A stretch of DNA of 14,697 nucleotides from an uncultured Bacteroidales bacterium (GCA_937864935.1 CALMDN010000500.1:1-14697), one strand, 5' to 3'; numbered from the stretch's first letter, positions 4,982-12,907 are shown. Made by a program: numbers and translations. The notes: a model not told the origin generated them from the sequence alone.

Positions 4982-7642
4982 ATGAAAACAAAATTACTGC
5001 AATTGTTGATGGCTTTAGTAGCCCTGCCAGTGCTGGTATTTGCACAGGGCACCGGTACCATACAAGGTAAAGTGATGGATTCACAGACCAAAGAAACCCT
5101 GATCGGCGCAACGGTGAGGGTAATGGGTACCAGTACCGGTACCATTACCGATATAGACGGTGGTTATGTCTTAAAGATGTCTGAACCGGGTAGCTATACC
5201 CTTTTGGTTTCGTATGTCGGATACAGCAATGCTGAAAAACAGGTGACGCTTTCAGCCGGACAGCAGGTAAATGTTGATTTTGAACTTTCTGCTGACCTTA
5301 TCGGGCTGGATCAGATTGTGGTAACCGGGGTTGTAAACCAGAAATCGGCCCTTGAGTCGAGTATCAATGTGTCGACCATGCGGCCGAAAGCTGTGGAAGA
5401 GTTCGGTGCAGTTACCACCGCTGAGATTTTCAAAGCCATTCCGGGGATTCATTCCGAGGCTACCGGAGGTGAAGGAAATGCGAACATTTCTGTCCGGGGT
5501 ATTCCCATCACCTCAGGTGGTTCGAAATTCCTGCAATTGCATGAAGACGGACTTCCCGTGATGCAGTTCGGGGATATTTCTTTCGGGAATGCCGATATTT
5601 ACCTCAGGTCAGACTATACCACCGACAGGATTGAAGCCATCAAAGGGGGTTCTGCATCAACATTCGCCAGTAATTCACCCGCAGGGATCATCAATTTTAT
5701 CAGCAAAACCGGCGCTGTTGAAGGCGGTAGCATCGGTACCTCACTCGGGGTGGATTATAAATCCTTCAGGACCGATTTTGAATACGGTTCACCTATAGGA
5801 AATGATGTAAGTTTCCATGTCGGTGGATTTTTCCGTCAGGGTGAAGGCCCGAGGAAGGCAGGATACGAAGGCAATTATGGCGGACAGATCAAGGCCAACC
5901 TTACCAAGAACTTTAAGAAGGGTTATGCCCGCGTATATTTTAAATATCTGAACGACAGAGCTATAAGCTATATGCCTATGCCTGTAAAAGGAACCGGCAC
6001 TGCAGAAGATCCTACCTTTGAATCTGTAGAAGGTTATGATGCGCTGACTGCGACCCTTCAGAGCCCTTACTTCCTGAAACTGAATGGCGTAGATGCAAAC
6101 GGTAACCTGAGAACCAGCGATATCAGTGATGGAATGCACCCTGTATCAACGGCTTTCGGTACAGAGTTTTCGTTTGATCTCGGCGACGGATGGAACGTTA
6201 AAAACAAAGCAAGAATGGCCTTCAACAAAGGGAAATTCAATTCTCCGTTCCCGGTGGCCATCAATACCGCCGATGCCATTGCTACCTCGATTGCCGGGGA
6301 AGGGTACACCGCCAGTTATGCCAATGGTGCCAACGCAGGGGTTCCCCTCACTGCAGCTGAATTGTCATCGCTGAACGGAAACGGACTGCTGATGACAGTG
6401 CACAGCTTTGATGTTGAGATGAACAGCCTGGATAACTTCACCAATGATTTCTATCTGACCAAAACGTTCAACGACAAGATTCACCTCACTGCAGGTTATT
6501 ACAAGGCTTACCAGCGCATCGACATGACCTGGCTGTGGCAGGCCTATGTGACCGATATCACTACCGATGGCTCACGACTGATGAACCTGACCCGTGCCAA
6601 TGGTGTGGCTGCAACAGAGAACGGTTTGTATGCCCACGGTGTTCCGGCCTGGGGAAACTGCTGTACCAGAGGTTACGATATGCGCTACAGTGTGGATGCT
6701 CCGTATGCCAATGTCGGGGTTGACATCACCAGCGACCTGAACATCGATGCCAGTCTCAGGTACGATTTCGGGAATGCTTACGGCTATTACCTCACCAACA
6801 TGCAGACCCCTGTGGATGTAAACAACGATGGTGTGATGTCTGCCATTGACTCTACCACCACCGTTCTCAACAATGCCAATCCGAAAGCTGTGGCTTATGA
6901 TTACAGCTATCTTTCCTATTCAGTGGGTGCCAACTACAAACTCGACAACAACAAGGCTGTATTTGCCCGCATCAGCAAAGGTGCCAGGGCCAATGCCGAC
7001 CGCCTCCTCTATTCAGCCTATATCACTGCTGAAGGCAAAACCATTGAAGGGCTGGACGCCGATGAGATTTTCCAGGCTGAACTGGGCTTTAAATACAAAT
7101 CATCGAATGTAGCCTTCAATGCAACCGCATTCTATGCAAAATTGTCGGAGCAGAATTCAGAATTTGATAAGGTTTTCAACATTGAATATACCTCGTTCGG
7201 TATGGAAGTTGACGGATCGGTAAAATTCGGCAACTTTGAAACAACAGCCGGAGCCACCTATACCAGGGCTGAAATCTCGAAAAGCAACAACCCTGACCAG
7301 GAAGGCAATACCCCACGCCGTGTTCCCGATCTGATGTTCAACATCAATCCTTCCTACAGAATCGGGAAAGCAGCCATCGGTATCAGCCTCGTAGGTACTA
7401 CCAAAGTTTTTGCCCAGTTCGACAATGTTGTGGTTTTACCCGGATTTACCTATGTGAATGCCTTTGCTTCGTACAAGCTGACCAAAGGTCTGGTAATCAG
7501 GGCCAATGTGAATAATCTTTTCAATACTTTCGGCCTCACGGAAATGGAAGGGGATGCCTTTACCGACAATGCCGTCAACTACATGCGGGGCCGGCCGATT
7601 ACCGGAAGGGCCAGCAGCTTCTCCGTAATTTATAACTTCTAG
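4982..7642 (+). CDS. TonB-dependent outer-membrane receptor of the sugar locus
   Basis: From the ATG at 4982 the protein is 886 residues. It has a signal peptide (1-21, cleaved after VFA), a carboxypeptidase-regulatory-like beta-sandwich (about 25-105, with GTIQGKV, GATVRVMGT, DIDGGYVL and YVGY), a TonB-box-like segment DQIVVTG (110-116), a plug domain (about 118-235, with ISVRGIP, IEAIKGG and SPAGIINFISK) and a beta-barrel ending in SFSVIYNF. The terminal Phe is the usual outer-membrane assembly signal. It likely imports the oligosaccharide or disaccharide used by the downstream genes, powered by TonB. It is shorter than typical SusC proteins and has no SusD partner here, so it probably works alone. 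Two adjacent Cys (560-561, NCCTRG) sit in a probable outer loop. Three LacI-type operators lie upstream, and a strong terminator follows. Confidence 0.93.
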   Translation: MKTKLLQLLMALVALPVLVFAQGTGTIQGKVMDSQTKETLIGATVRVMGTSTGTITDIDGGYVLKMSEPGSYTLLVSYVGYSNAEKQVTLSAGQQVNVDFELSADLIGLDQIVVTGVVNQKSALESSINVSTMRPKAVEEFGAVTTAEIFKAIPGIHSEATGGEGNANISVRGIPITSGGSKFLQLHEDGLPVMQFGDISFGNADIYLRSDYTTDRIEAIKGGSASTFASNSPAGIINFISKTGAVEGGSIGTSLGVDYKSFRTDFEYGSPIGNDVSFHVGGFFRQGEGPRKAGYEGNYGGQIKANLTKNFKKGYARVYFKYLNDRAISYMPMPVKGTGTAEDPTFESVEGYDALTATLQSPYFLKLNGVDANGNLRTSDISDGMHPVSTAFGTEFSFDLGDGWNVKNKARMAFNKGKFNSPFPVAINTADAIATSIAGEGYTASYANGANAGVPLTAAELSSLNGNGLLMTVHSFDVEMNSLDNFTNDFYLTKTFNDKIHLTAGYYKAYQRIDMTWLWQAYVTDITTDGSRLMNLTRANGVAATENGLYAHGVPAWGNCCTRGYDMRYSVDAPYANVGVDITSDLNIDASLRYDFGNAYGYYLTNMQTPVDVNNDGVMSAIDSTTTVLNNANPKAVAYDYSYLSYSVGANYKLDNNKAVFARISKGARANADRLLYSAYITAEGKTIEGLDADEIFQAELGFKYKSSNVAFNATAFYAKLSEQNSEFDKVFNIEYTSFGMEVDGSVKFGNFETTAGATYTRAEISKSNNPDQEGNTPRRVPDLMFNINPSYRIGKAAIGISLVGTTKVFAQFDNVVVLPGFTYVNAFASYKLTKGLVIRANVNNLFNTFGLTEMEGDAFTDNAVNYMRGRPITGRASSFSVIYNF

Positions 7643-7666
7643 GTGTGTTTAGGATGGTTGGTGCAG

Positions 7667-7701
7667 ACACCGGCAGGAGCATATTGCCTGCCGGTGTTTT
7701 T
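7667..7701 (+). terminator. Rho-independent terminator after the TonB-dependent receptor
   Basis: A perfect 11-bp stem, ACACCGGCAGG (7667-7677) and CCTGCCGGTGT (7687-7697), has a 9-nt loop and runs straight into five T residues (7697-7701). It lies 24 nt after the receptor's stop codon. It should reduce transcription into the kinase-phosphorylase-MFS genes. No equally clear promoter was seen between it and the kinase start at 7790. Confidence 0.88.
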
Positions 7702-7789
7702 CAAAAATCAATCAAAAGCGCATTCAGCCGGATTGTCTATTTTAGTGAAGAGAATCAGGCATAATTAATAAACAGCGAACGCTAAGGGT

Positions 7790-8446
7790 ATGAATACTGA
7801 AATCAATTCCATTGAATCACTTCACGAGCAGGCAGCCCGGCAGATTGTGAATGAAATTTCTGACCGCATTTTAAGCACATCAGGCGTGTATGTTGTTACC
7901 GTCGCAGGGGAATCCGGATCAGGGAAAACCGAAACCGGGGCCTCTGTTTACCGCGAGTTGAAAAGAAGGGGGATTGTCTCGGTTGTTCTGAATCAGGACA
8001 ACTATTTTGTGCTTCCACCTGCCCTGAACGATGCCCGCCGCAAAGCCGATCCCGACTGGCTCGGTCCGCATGCCGAAGTCAGGCTTGACCTGCTTCAGAA
8101 AAACATTTCCGATGCCCTGTCAGGGAAGAAGTTCATTGTGGTTCCTTTCACGGATTATCACGCCAACACGGTTACCGATATGCGTATCAGCCTTGAAGGT
8201 GTAAAGGTGATCATCATTGAAGGAACCTATGTTTCGCTTTTACGCAGGGTTGATACGCGGATTTTCATCACCAGCACATACAAAGACACTTTACCATACC
8301 GGATCAAACGCAACCGTGGCAATGAGGTGAACGATCCCTTTGTGGAGAACATTCTGGTAACTGAGCATAAAATCATTGCCGGGCACCGGTTTCTGGCTGA
8401 TTTTCTGATTTCTGACAAACTTGAAGTTTCAAAACCAACTGAATAA
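7790..8446 (+). CDS. P-loop kinase, uridine kinase/phosphoribulokinase family, substrate unknown
   Basis: The 218-residue protein has a Walker A loop GESGSGKT (residues 40-47), a QDNYF segment (69-73) like the substrate-side QDxFY of uridine kinases, a Walker B-like strand with VIIIEGTY (140-147, Glu144) and an Arg/Lys-rich lid (RIKRNRG, 171-177). These place it in the uridine kinase/phosphoribulokinase/pantothenate kinase superfamily, which moves the ATP gamma-phosphate to a hydroxyl of a small molecule. The segment DPDWLGPHAEVRLDLL (87-102) is not standard for true uridine kinases as I remember them. The gene ends 7 nt before the GH13 phosphorylase, with the MFS gene following, so a sugar or glycerate substrate is more likely than uridine. 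It may phosphorylate the imported disaccharide or a product of phosphorolysis; this is inference. Automated naming as uridine kinase may be misleading. Confidence 0.85.
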   Translation: MNTEINSIESLHEQAARQIVNEISDRILSTSGVYVVTVAGESGSGKTETGASVYRELKRRGIVSVVLNQDNYFVLPPALNDARRKADPDWLGPHAEVRLDLLQKNISDALSGKKFIVVPFTDYHANTVTDMRISLEGVKVIIIEGTYVSLLRRVDTRIFITSTYKDTLPYRIKRNRGNEVNDPFVENILVTEHKIIAGHRFLADFLISDKLEVSKPTE

Positions 8447-8453
8447 GGGTCGT

Positions 8454-9923
8454 ATGGAGTTAAACAACAAGGTTCAGCTGATTACTTACCCCGATTCATT
8501 CGGCGGCAACCTCAGGAACCTCAATCAGGCTCTCCGGGAGTGGTTTCCGGGTGTTTTTGAAGGTGGCATTCACATCCTGCCTCCCTATCCCTCATCGGGC
8601 GACCGTGGGTTTGCCCCGCTGACCTACCTCGAAATTGATCCCGTTTTCGGCAGCTGGGAGGATGTAAGGGAGATTGGCCAGGATCACGATCTGCTGCTCG
8701 ACCTGATGGTCAATCATATCTCAGCAAAATCGGCTTATTTTCAGGACTTCCTCAAGTACGGGCGGGAGTCGCAATGGGCTGAGCTGTTTCTTACTACCGA
8801 CAAACTCTGGCCTGACGGAAATCCGGTGGAAGGGGAGGTGGCGCAGATGTTTCTCCGCCGCAGGCAACCCTGGTCGGTGTTTGAGACCGGCCCCGACAAA
8901 ACCGGAACGCTGGTATGGACAACCTTCGGCAAAGAAGATCCTTCACAGCAGATAGATCTGGATATCAACGCGCCACTGACGAAGGAGTTGCTGACCCGGT
9001 TTCTGGAGAACTTTGCCGCGAACGGTGTGCGCATCGTCCGCCTGGATGCGGTTGGCTATGTAGTAAAAAAGCCCGGAACCAGCTGCTTTTTTGTCGATCC
9101 TGAGGTATATCTTTTCCTTGATTGGATAAAGGAGGTGGCCGACCTCCTTAAGATTACACTGCTGCCCGAGGTTCATTCGCACCATTCCATTCAATACAAG
9201 CTGGCCTCAAAAGGGTTCTGGATTTACGATTTTGTGCTCCCGTATGCCATTCTCGAGGCATTGCTGATGAGAACCGGAAGCAGACTGAAGCATTACCTTC
9301 TGACACGGCCTGAAAGACAATTCACCATGCTCGATTGTCACGACGGGATTCCGGTTAAACCGGACCTTGACGATCTGGTAAGTTCAGACGAAGCCCGCAG
9401 GGTGGTCGACATCTGCATGCAGCGCGGAGCCAACCTCAGCTATGTTTATTCAGATAAACACAAGTCAGCCGATGGATTTGATGTACATCAGATCCGCTGC
9501 TCCTATTATTCGGTGCTGGGTTCGGATGATGATGCCTACCTTGCTGCCCGTGCCCTGCAGTTTTTTACGCCCGGAATCCCGCAGGTATATTACGTGGGTT
9601 TACTGGCCGGCGAAAATGATCTGGAGAATGTAAACAGAACCAGCGAGGGCCGCGAGATAAACCGGCACAATTTCACCATGGACGAAATTAAAGAAGCTGG
9701 AGAAAAGCCTGTGGTACAGCGGTTATTGAAGCTGATCAGGTTCCGTAACTCGCACCCGGCATTCGACGGAAAGCTGGTGATCAGTGAAACTGCTGACCAT
9801 CTGATTGAGCTTACCCGGGAGAACGGGAATCACCGTTGTCTGTTGAGCCTTGATCTCAATACATATACAAGCGTCATCAGATATACTGACCAAAACGGAC
9901 TTTTGGAAGCATACACTATCTGA
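8454..9923 (+). CDS. GH13_18 disaccharide phosphorylase (sucrose 6'-phosphate phosphorylase-like)
   Basis: The 489-residue protein aligns by eye along its length with Bifidobacterium sucrose phosphorylase: KVQLITY at the start, LMVNHIS (84-90), RLDAVGY with the likely nucleophile Asp198, LPEVHS with the acid/base Glu239, LDCHDGIP with the third carboxylate Asp297, and FTPGIPQVYYVGLLAGENDLE (371-391). Enzymes of this subfamily cleave an alpha-glucoside with phosphate to give glucose 1-phosphate. No signal peptide is present, so it acts in the cytoplasm. In acceptor loop A it reads LRRRQP (134-139) where sucrose phosphorylase has RPRPG. In loop B it reads FDVHQIR (342-348) where that enzyme has LDLYQVN. 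Arg and His at these places are, as I recall, associated with sucrose 6'-phosphate phosphorylases; glucosylglycerate and glucosylglycerol phosphorylases remain alternatives. The ATG at 8454 lies 7 nt after the kinase stop and is preferred over an in-frame TTG at 8421 inside the kinase gene. Confidence 0.93.
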   Translation: MELNNKVQLITYPDSFGGNLRNLNQALREWFPGVFEGGIHILPPYPSSGDRGFAPLTYLEIDPVFGSWEDVREIGQDHDLLLDLMVNHISAKSAYFQDFLKYGRESQWAELFLTTDKLWPDGNPVEGEVAQMFLRRRQPWSVFETGPDKTGTLVWTTFGKEDPSQQIDLDINAPLTKELLTRFLENFAANGVRIVRLDAVGYVVKKPGTSCFFVDPEVYLFLDWIKEVADLLKITLLPEVHSHHSIQYKLASKGFWIYDFVLPYAILEALLMRTGSRLKHYLLTRPERQFTMLDCHDGIPVKPDLDDLVSSDEARRVVDICMQRGANLSYVYSDKHKSADGFDVHQIRCSYYSVLGSDDDAYLAARALQFFTPGIPQVYYVGLLAGENDLENVNRTSEGREINRHNFTMDEIKEAGEKPVVQRLLKLIRFRNSHPAFDGKLVISETADHLIELTRENGNHRCLLSLDLNTYTSVIRYTDQNGLLEAYTI

Positions 9924-9948
9924 TTAACCTACCAAAAACAGCTGATTT

Positions 9949-11181
9949 ATGACCAACAACAAACCAGTGCTCAGCAGGCGTAACCTGCTCACCATCAAAT
10001 GGCTCACCTATCTGATGTTTATGATGTTTGCCATGACAACCGATGCTGTTGGTGAGATAATCCGGGTGGTGATGAAACAGTTCGATCTGAGTATGACATC
10101 GGCAGGACTGCTGCACTATGGTCCGATGACAGCCATTGCCCTTGGCGGGATCACACTGGGATTTATGGCCGACCGGTTCGGGCGCAAGACCACCATTATC
10201 GTCGGCTTGTCGCTTTTTGCGCTCAACTCCCTGCTGTTTATTGTGGGAAATTCCTTCGGTTTCTTTCTGATGCTGCTGATGATTTCAGGGCTGGCCATCG
10301 GAATCTTCAAGACCGCGGCACTTGCACTGATCGGGGATATTTCAACCTCTACGAAAGAGCATACCTCTACCATGAATATGGTGGAAGGTTTCTTCGGGGT
10401 AGGGGCTATTCTGGGCACCTTTCTGGTAAGCTATCTGCTGTCGGCTCAGGTAGCGTGGAAGTATCTGTATGTTGTGGCTGCTGTGCTGAGCCTGATACTC
10501 ATCGGCATATCCCTGCTGGTGAAATATCCGGCATCAAAAAGATCACAGGAAGAGCCGGTGAACCTTGCCCGCACCCTGAAGATGCTCAAAGACCCCTATG
10601 CACTGGGGTTTTCCTTTGCGGCTTTCCTGTATGTTGCGGTTGAATCGGCCATTTATGTGTGGATGCCGACCCTGCTCGAAAAGTATGAAGGCAATCTCCT
10701 GCTGGTAGCCACCTATTCATTGTCTATTTTCTTTTTCCTCAGGGCCGGCGGAAGATTTCTGGGTGCTTTCATCCTGAGCCGCTTCAACTGGAGCGGAGCC
10801 ATGGTACTGTTCAGTGCAGCCATTTTTCTCTGTTTTCTGTTCAGCATCCTCGGGGGAATCGGTGTTGCGGTGATATTGCTTCCGTTGTCAGGACTGTTTA
10901 TGTCGGTACTTTACCCGACCATCAACTCTAAAGGCATCAGTTGTTTTCCGAAAAGCAGTCATGGTGCTGTTGCGGGGGTTATTCTTTTCTTCACGGCGGC
11001 CGGGGCTGCTTTCGGTCCATTGACCATGGGGGCGGCCAGCGATGCATTCGGCAAAAATCCTTTGGTGGGATTCATTCTGGCAACCATCTTTGCCGGAATA
11101 CTGCTTGCCGGAACGGTGTTCAATGCCCTGTATTCACCAACGGCAGCCAGGCTGAAGAAGCTGGATGAAAGCGAATATTGA
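9949..11181 (+). CDS. MFS transporter, probable inner-membrane sugar permease
   Basis: The 410-residue protein has about twelve hydrophobic segments and the MFS signature A motif GFMADRFGRK (residues 71-80) in the loop between helices 2 and 3. Helix 1 begins near residue 17 and has TTDAVGE at its outer end. The middle loop (about 196-210) is charged (KYPASKRSQEEP). It begins 25 nt after the phosphorylase gene, in line with the kinase and phosphorylase, and is the last gene of the run. It most likely imports the disaccharide handled by these enzymes, as a proton or sodium symporter. MFS carriers do not phosphorylate their cargo, so any phosphorylated sugar must be made by a kinase. It is not clearly of the FucP type, and the substrate cannot be read from sequence. 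Confidence 0.9.
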   Translation: MTNNKPVLSRRNLLTIKWLTYLMFMMFAMTTDAVGEIIRVVMKQFDLSMTSAGLLHYGPMTAIALGGITLGFMADRFGRKTTIIVGLSLFALNSLLFIVGNSFGFFLMLLMISGLAIGIFKTAALALIGDISTSTKEHTSTMNMVEGFFGVGAILGTFLVSYLLSAQVAWKYLYVVAAVLSLILIGISLLVKYPASKRSQEEPVNLARTLKMLKDPYALGFSFAAFLYVAVESAIYVWMPTLLEKYEGNLLLVATYSLSIFFFLRAGGRFLGAFILSRFNWSGAMVLFSAAIFLCFLFSILGGIGVAVILLPLSGLFMSVLYPTINSKGISCFPKSSHGAVAGVILFFTAAGAAFGPLTMGAASDAFGKNPLVGFILATIFAGILLAGTVFNALYSPTAARLKKLDESEY

Positions 11182-11195
11182 ATACAGTGGCTTTC

Positions 11196-11210
11196 TGAAT
11201 TCCGAATTCA
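11196..11210. repeat. Inverted repeat between convergent genes
   Basis: TGAATTC (11196-11202) and GAATTCA (11204-11210) form a perfect 7-bp inverted repeat around one base, 14 nt after the MFS stop. The spacing is too short for a hairpin loop, so it is not a classical terminator. It could be a protein site or chance. No other terminator was found in this 101-bp convergent gap. Confidence 0.25.
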
Positions 11211-11282
11211 CAGAGATTGATGAAATTCAGGCAGTTTCTGAGTTCTGAAGTTGTATCGAAAAAACAGGGGAGAAGTCAACCG

Positions 11283-12311
11283 TTAACGGCCTTTATCTGC
11301 GATGGTAGAGGCGCGGGCAATCAGCTCCCCGGTAAGTTCAACCCTGCCTACGGTAAGGGTGTCTTCGCCGTCAAGTATCTTCTTGAAAAGCAGGTTGGCA
11401 GCGGTTTTGCCAATTTCATATCCCATGGGCCTGATGGTTGAGACCGGCGGGTTGTACATAAGGCTGAAAGGCTCCTCGCAAAAACCGATCACACCAATGT
11501 CTTCAGGGATCCGAAGCCGGCGGCTGTATATGGCCTGCATAATGCCAGCCATGGTAAGGTCGCTGATGGCAAAAATGCCCTCTGGTCGATCGGGTAAGTC
11601 AAGCAGCTTACCCATCTCTTTTTCAACCTCTTCGGGGCTTTCTCCTTCAAAAATATACCGTTCGTCAACCTTGATACCGCTTTCGGAAAGGGCCTGTTTG
11701 TAACCTTTGAGCCTGTTACGGCTGATCAGCAGATTGGGAGTACCGGTGCAGATGGCAATTCTCTTTTTGCCTGTTTCAATCAGGTGTTTCACGGCCCTGT
11801 ATGCTCCAGCGGTATCATCAACCAGAACCATATCTGCCAGGCAGGTTTCAGGTACCCTGTCGAAGAAAACCATGGGCAGCCCTGAATCAATAATCTCTTC
11901 AAAGTGATGAAAATCAACTGTTTCTCTGGAGACAGAAATCAGGATTCCTTCAACATTGCCCGACATCAGGTGATTGCAGGCCTCTTTTTCACGGAGATAT
12001 TCCTCGTTTGATTGCATGATCATGAGGGTATAGCCGTGCTTGTTGACCTCATCTTCAATGCCTTTGACCACTGAGGGAAAGAAAAAATAGGAAATCTGGG
12101 GAACCACCAGGCCGATTATCCGGCTTTTCTTGTGCCGCAGGGTCACTGCAACCGAATTGGGACGATAATTGAGGGCATCGGCAAGCTGCCTCACTGCATC
12201 GCGGGTAGCCTTGCTGATGTCAGGGTGGTTCTTCAGGGCCCTGCTAACTGTTGATTTGGAAAGGTTCAGCAGCTTCGCGAGGTCCATAATGGTGACCGGG
12301 TTCACTGCCAT
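11283..12311 (-). CDS. LacI/GalR-family transcriptional regulator of the sugar locus
   Basis: The 342-residue protein has an N-terminal helix-turn-helix (about 6-30, VTIMDLAKLLNLSKSTVSRAL), then LNYRPN and a hinge helix (SVAVTL, 53-58). Leu58 sits where LacI has the Leu that wedges into the central CG of the operator. The rest (about 64-335) is a periplasmic-binding-protein-like effector domain, with IIGLVVPQISYFFF, GILISVS, VFFDRVPE, VLVDD, AICTGTP, GIFAISDLTMAG and IGVIGFCEEPF. It should bind the three GCAAnCGnTTGC sites before the TonB-dependent receptor and respond to a sugar or sugar phosphate. It lies convergent to the MFS gene, facing the locus it probably controls. No such operator was found before its own start, so autoregulation is not indicated. 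Confidence 0.95.
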   Translation of the reverse strand: MAVNPVTIMDLAKLLNLSKSTVSRALKNHPDISKATRDAVRQLADALNYRPNSVAVTLRHKKSRIIGLVVPQISYFFFPSVVKGIEDEVNKHGYTLMIMQSNEEYLREKEACNHLMSGNVEGILISVSRETVDFHHFEEIIDSGLPMVFFDRVPETCLADMVLVDDTAGAYRAVKHLIETGKKRIAICTGTPNLLISRNRLKGYKQALSESGIKVDERYIFEGESPEEVEKEMGKLLDLPDRPEGIFAISDLTMAGIMQAIYSRRLRIPEDIGVIGFCEEPFSLMYNPPVSTIRPMGYEIGKTAANLLFKKILDGEDTLTVGRVELTGELIARASTIADKGR

Positions 12312-12345
12312 AAATCCCTGTATGTTGTTATTGTGCTCACAGAAC

Positions 12346-12374
12346 CAAATATACGGAAATTTTTATAGAACAAA
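12346..12374 (-). promoter_or_regulatory. Probable promoter of the LacI-family regulator
   Basis: On the minus strand the sequence reads TATATTTG (12353-12346), an exact match to the -7 consensus TAnnTTTG. A TTTG (12374-12371) lies 17 bp upstream of it, slightly short of the usual spacing. The element is 34 nt before the ATG at 12311. Confidence 0.55.
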
Positions 12375-12518
12375 GTAAAACTGAATCCAGAGGTATGCAG
12401 GAGAGTGGCTGCGGGCTGCGGTGGGGGTATCTTGATATATTGATTTTTATGTTGTTTCAGGGGGGTGATATTTTTGTCAGAAAAGAAAATTTTATATTTT
12501 AGAGGCAAATTCAGAATT

Positions 12519-12830
12519 ATGAAAAAGCTTGTTACGACGAATGGAATTGTTTTCCTGATTCTCCTGGTAGCTGCGCTTATTCTGATGTCAGGATGTGCGA
12601 ACAATGAAGTCGTTCATGAATGTTTAACCGGCAGAACCTATGGTTTCTGGCATGGATTGTGGCATGGCATCATAGCCCCGGTTGATCTGGTGCTCATGAT
12701 CTGGCGTGATGATATAGCTGTATATGCCCCGAACAACAACGGAATCTGGTATGGTTTCGGGTTTTTGCTGGGCAGCGGAGGCTGGGGTTTGCTTGGCGGT
12801 AGCAAAGCCTGCGGGAAACGCAAAGCTTGA
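12519..12830 (+). CDS. Short Trp/Gly-rich lipoprotein of unknown function
   Basis: From the ATG at 12519 the product is 103 residues. It has a lipoprotein signal ending in LMSGC (Cys27), then a compact mature domain rich in Trp, Gly and His, with RTYGFWHGLWHG, PVDLVLMIWRDDIAVYAPNNNG and IWYGFGFLLGSGGWGLLGG. Short proteins with this FWHGxWHG / NNGxWYxFGFLLG layout occur in several bacterial groups as I recall, but I know of no assigned function. The C-terminal hydrophobic part could enter or lie on the membrane. The frame is open upstream to a GTG at 12465, but that extension is Lys/Phe-rich and would bury the signal peptide, so 12519 is chosen. It is divergent from the LacI gene, with 207 bp between them, and probably unrelated to the sugar locus. 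Confidence 0.8.
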   Translation: MKKLVTTNGIVFLILLVAALILMSGCANNEVVHECLTGRTYGFWHGLWHGIIAPVDLVLMIWRDDIAVYAPNNNGIWYGFGFLLGSGGWGLLGGSKACGKRKA

Positions 12831-12836
12831 ATTAAA

Positions 12837-12851
12837 CAGCCTGACAGGCTG
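12837..12851. repeat. Short hairpin after the Trp-rich lipoprotein gene
   Basis: CAGCCT (12837-12842) and AGGCTG (12846-12851) form a 6-bp stem with a 3-nt loop, 6 nt after the stop codon. No T-tract follows, so intrinsic termination is doubtful; it may protect the 3' end of the transcript. Confidence 0.35.
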
Positions 12852-12907
12852 CTCAAAATACAGAATTTCAGGCTATTTCCGGAGGAAGCAAACCCCATAC
12901 CCGGCTA

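Noticed and set aside
4982..7642. Calling the receptor a SusC with a SusD-type polysaccharide utilisation locus
   Set aside because: No SusD-like lipoprotein or secreted glycoside hydrolase accompanies it, and the protein is shorter than usual SusC.
7702..7789. Search for a LacI-type operator or strong promoter before the kinase
   Set aside because: Only a weak TATTTTAG and a short AGCGAACGCT palindrome were seen; neither meets the standard used for the other sites.
12148..12159. GCAACCGAATTG inside the LacI-family gene
   Set aside because: Only the left half-site matches; the right arm is out of register, so it is not a convincing operator.
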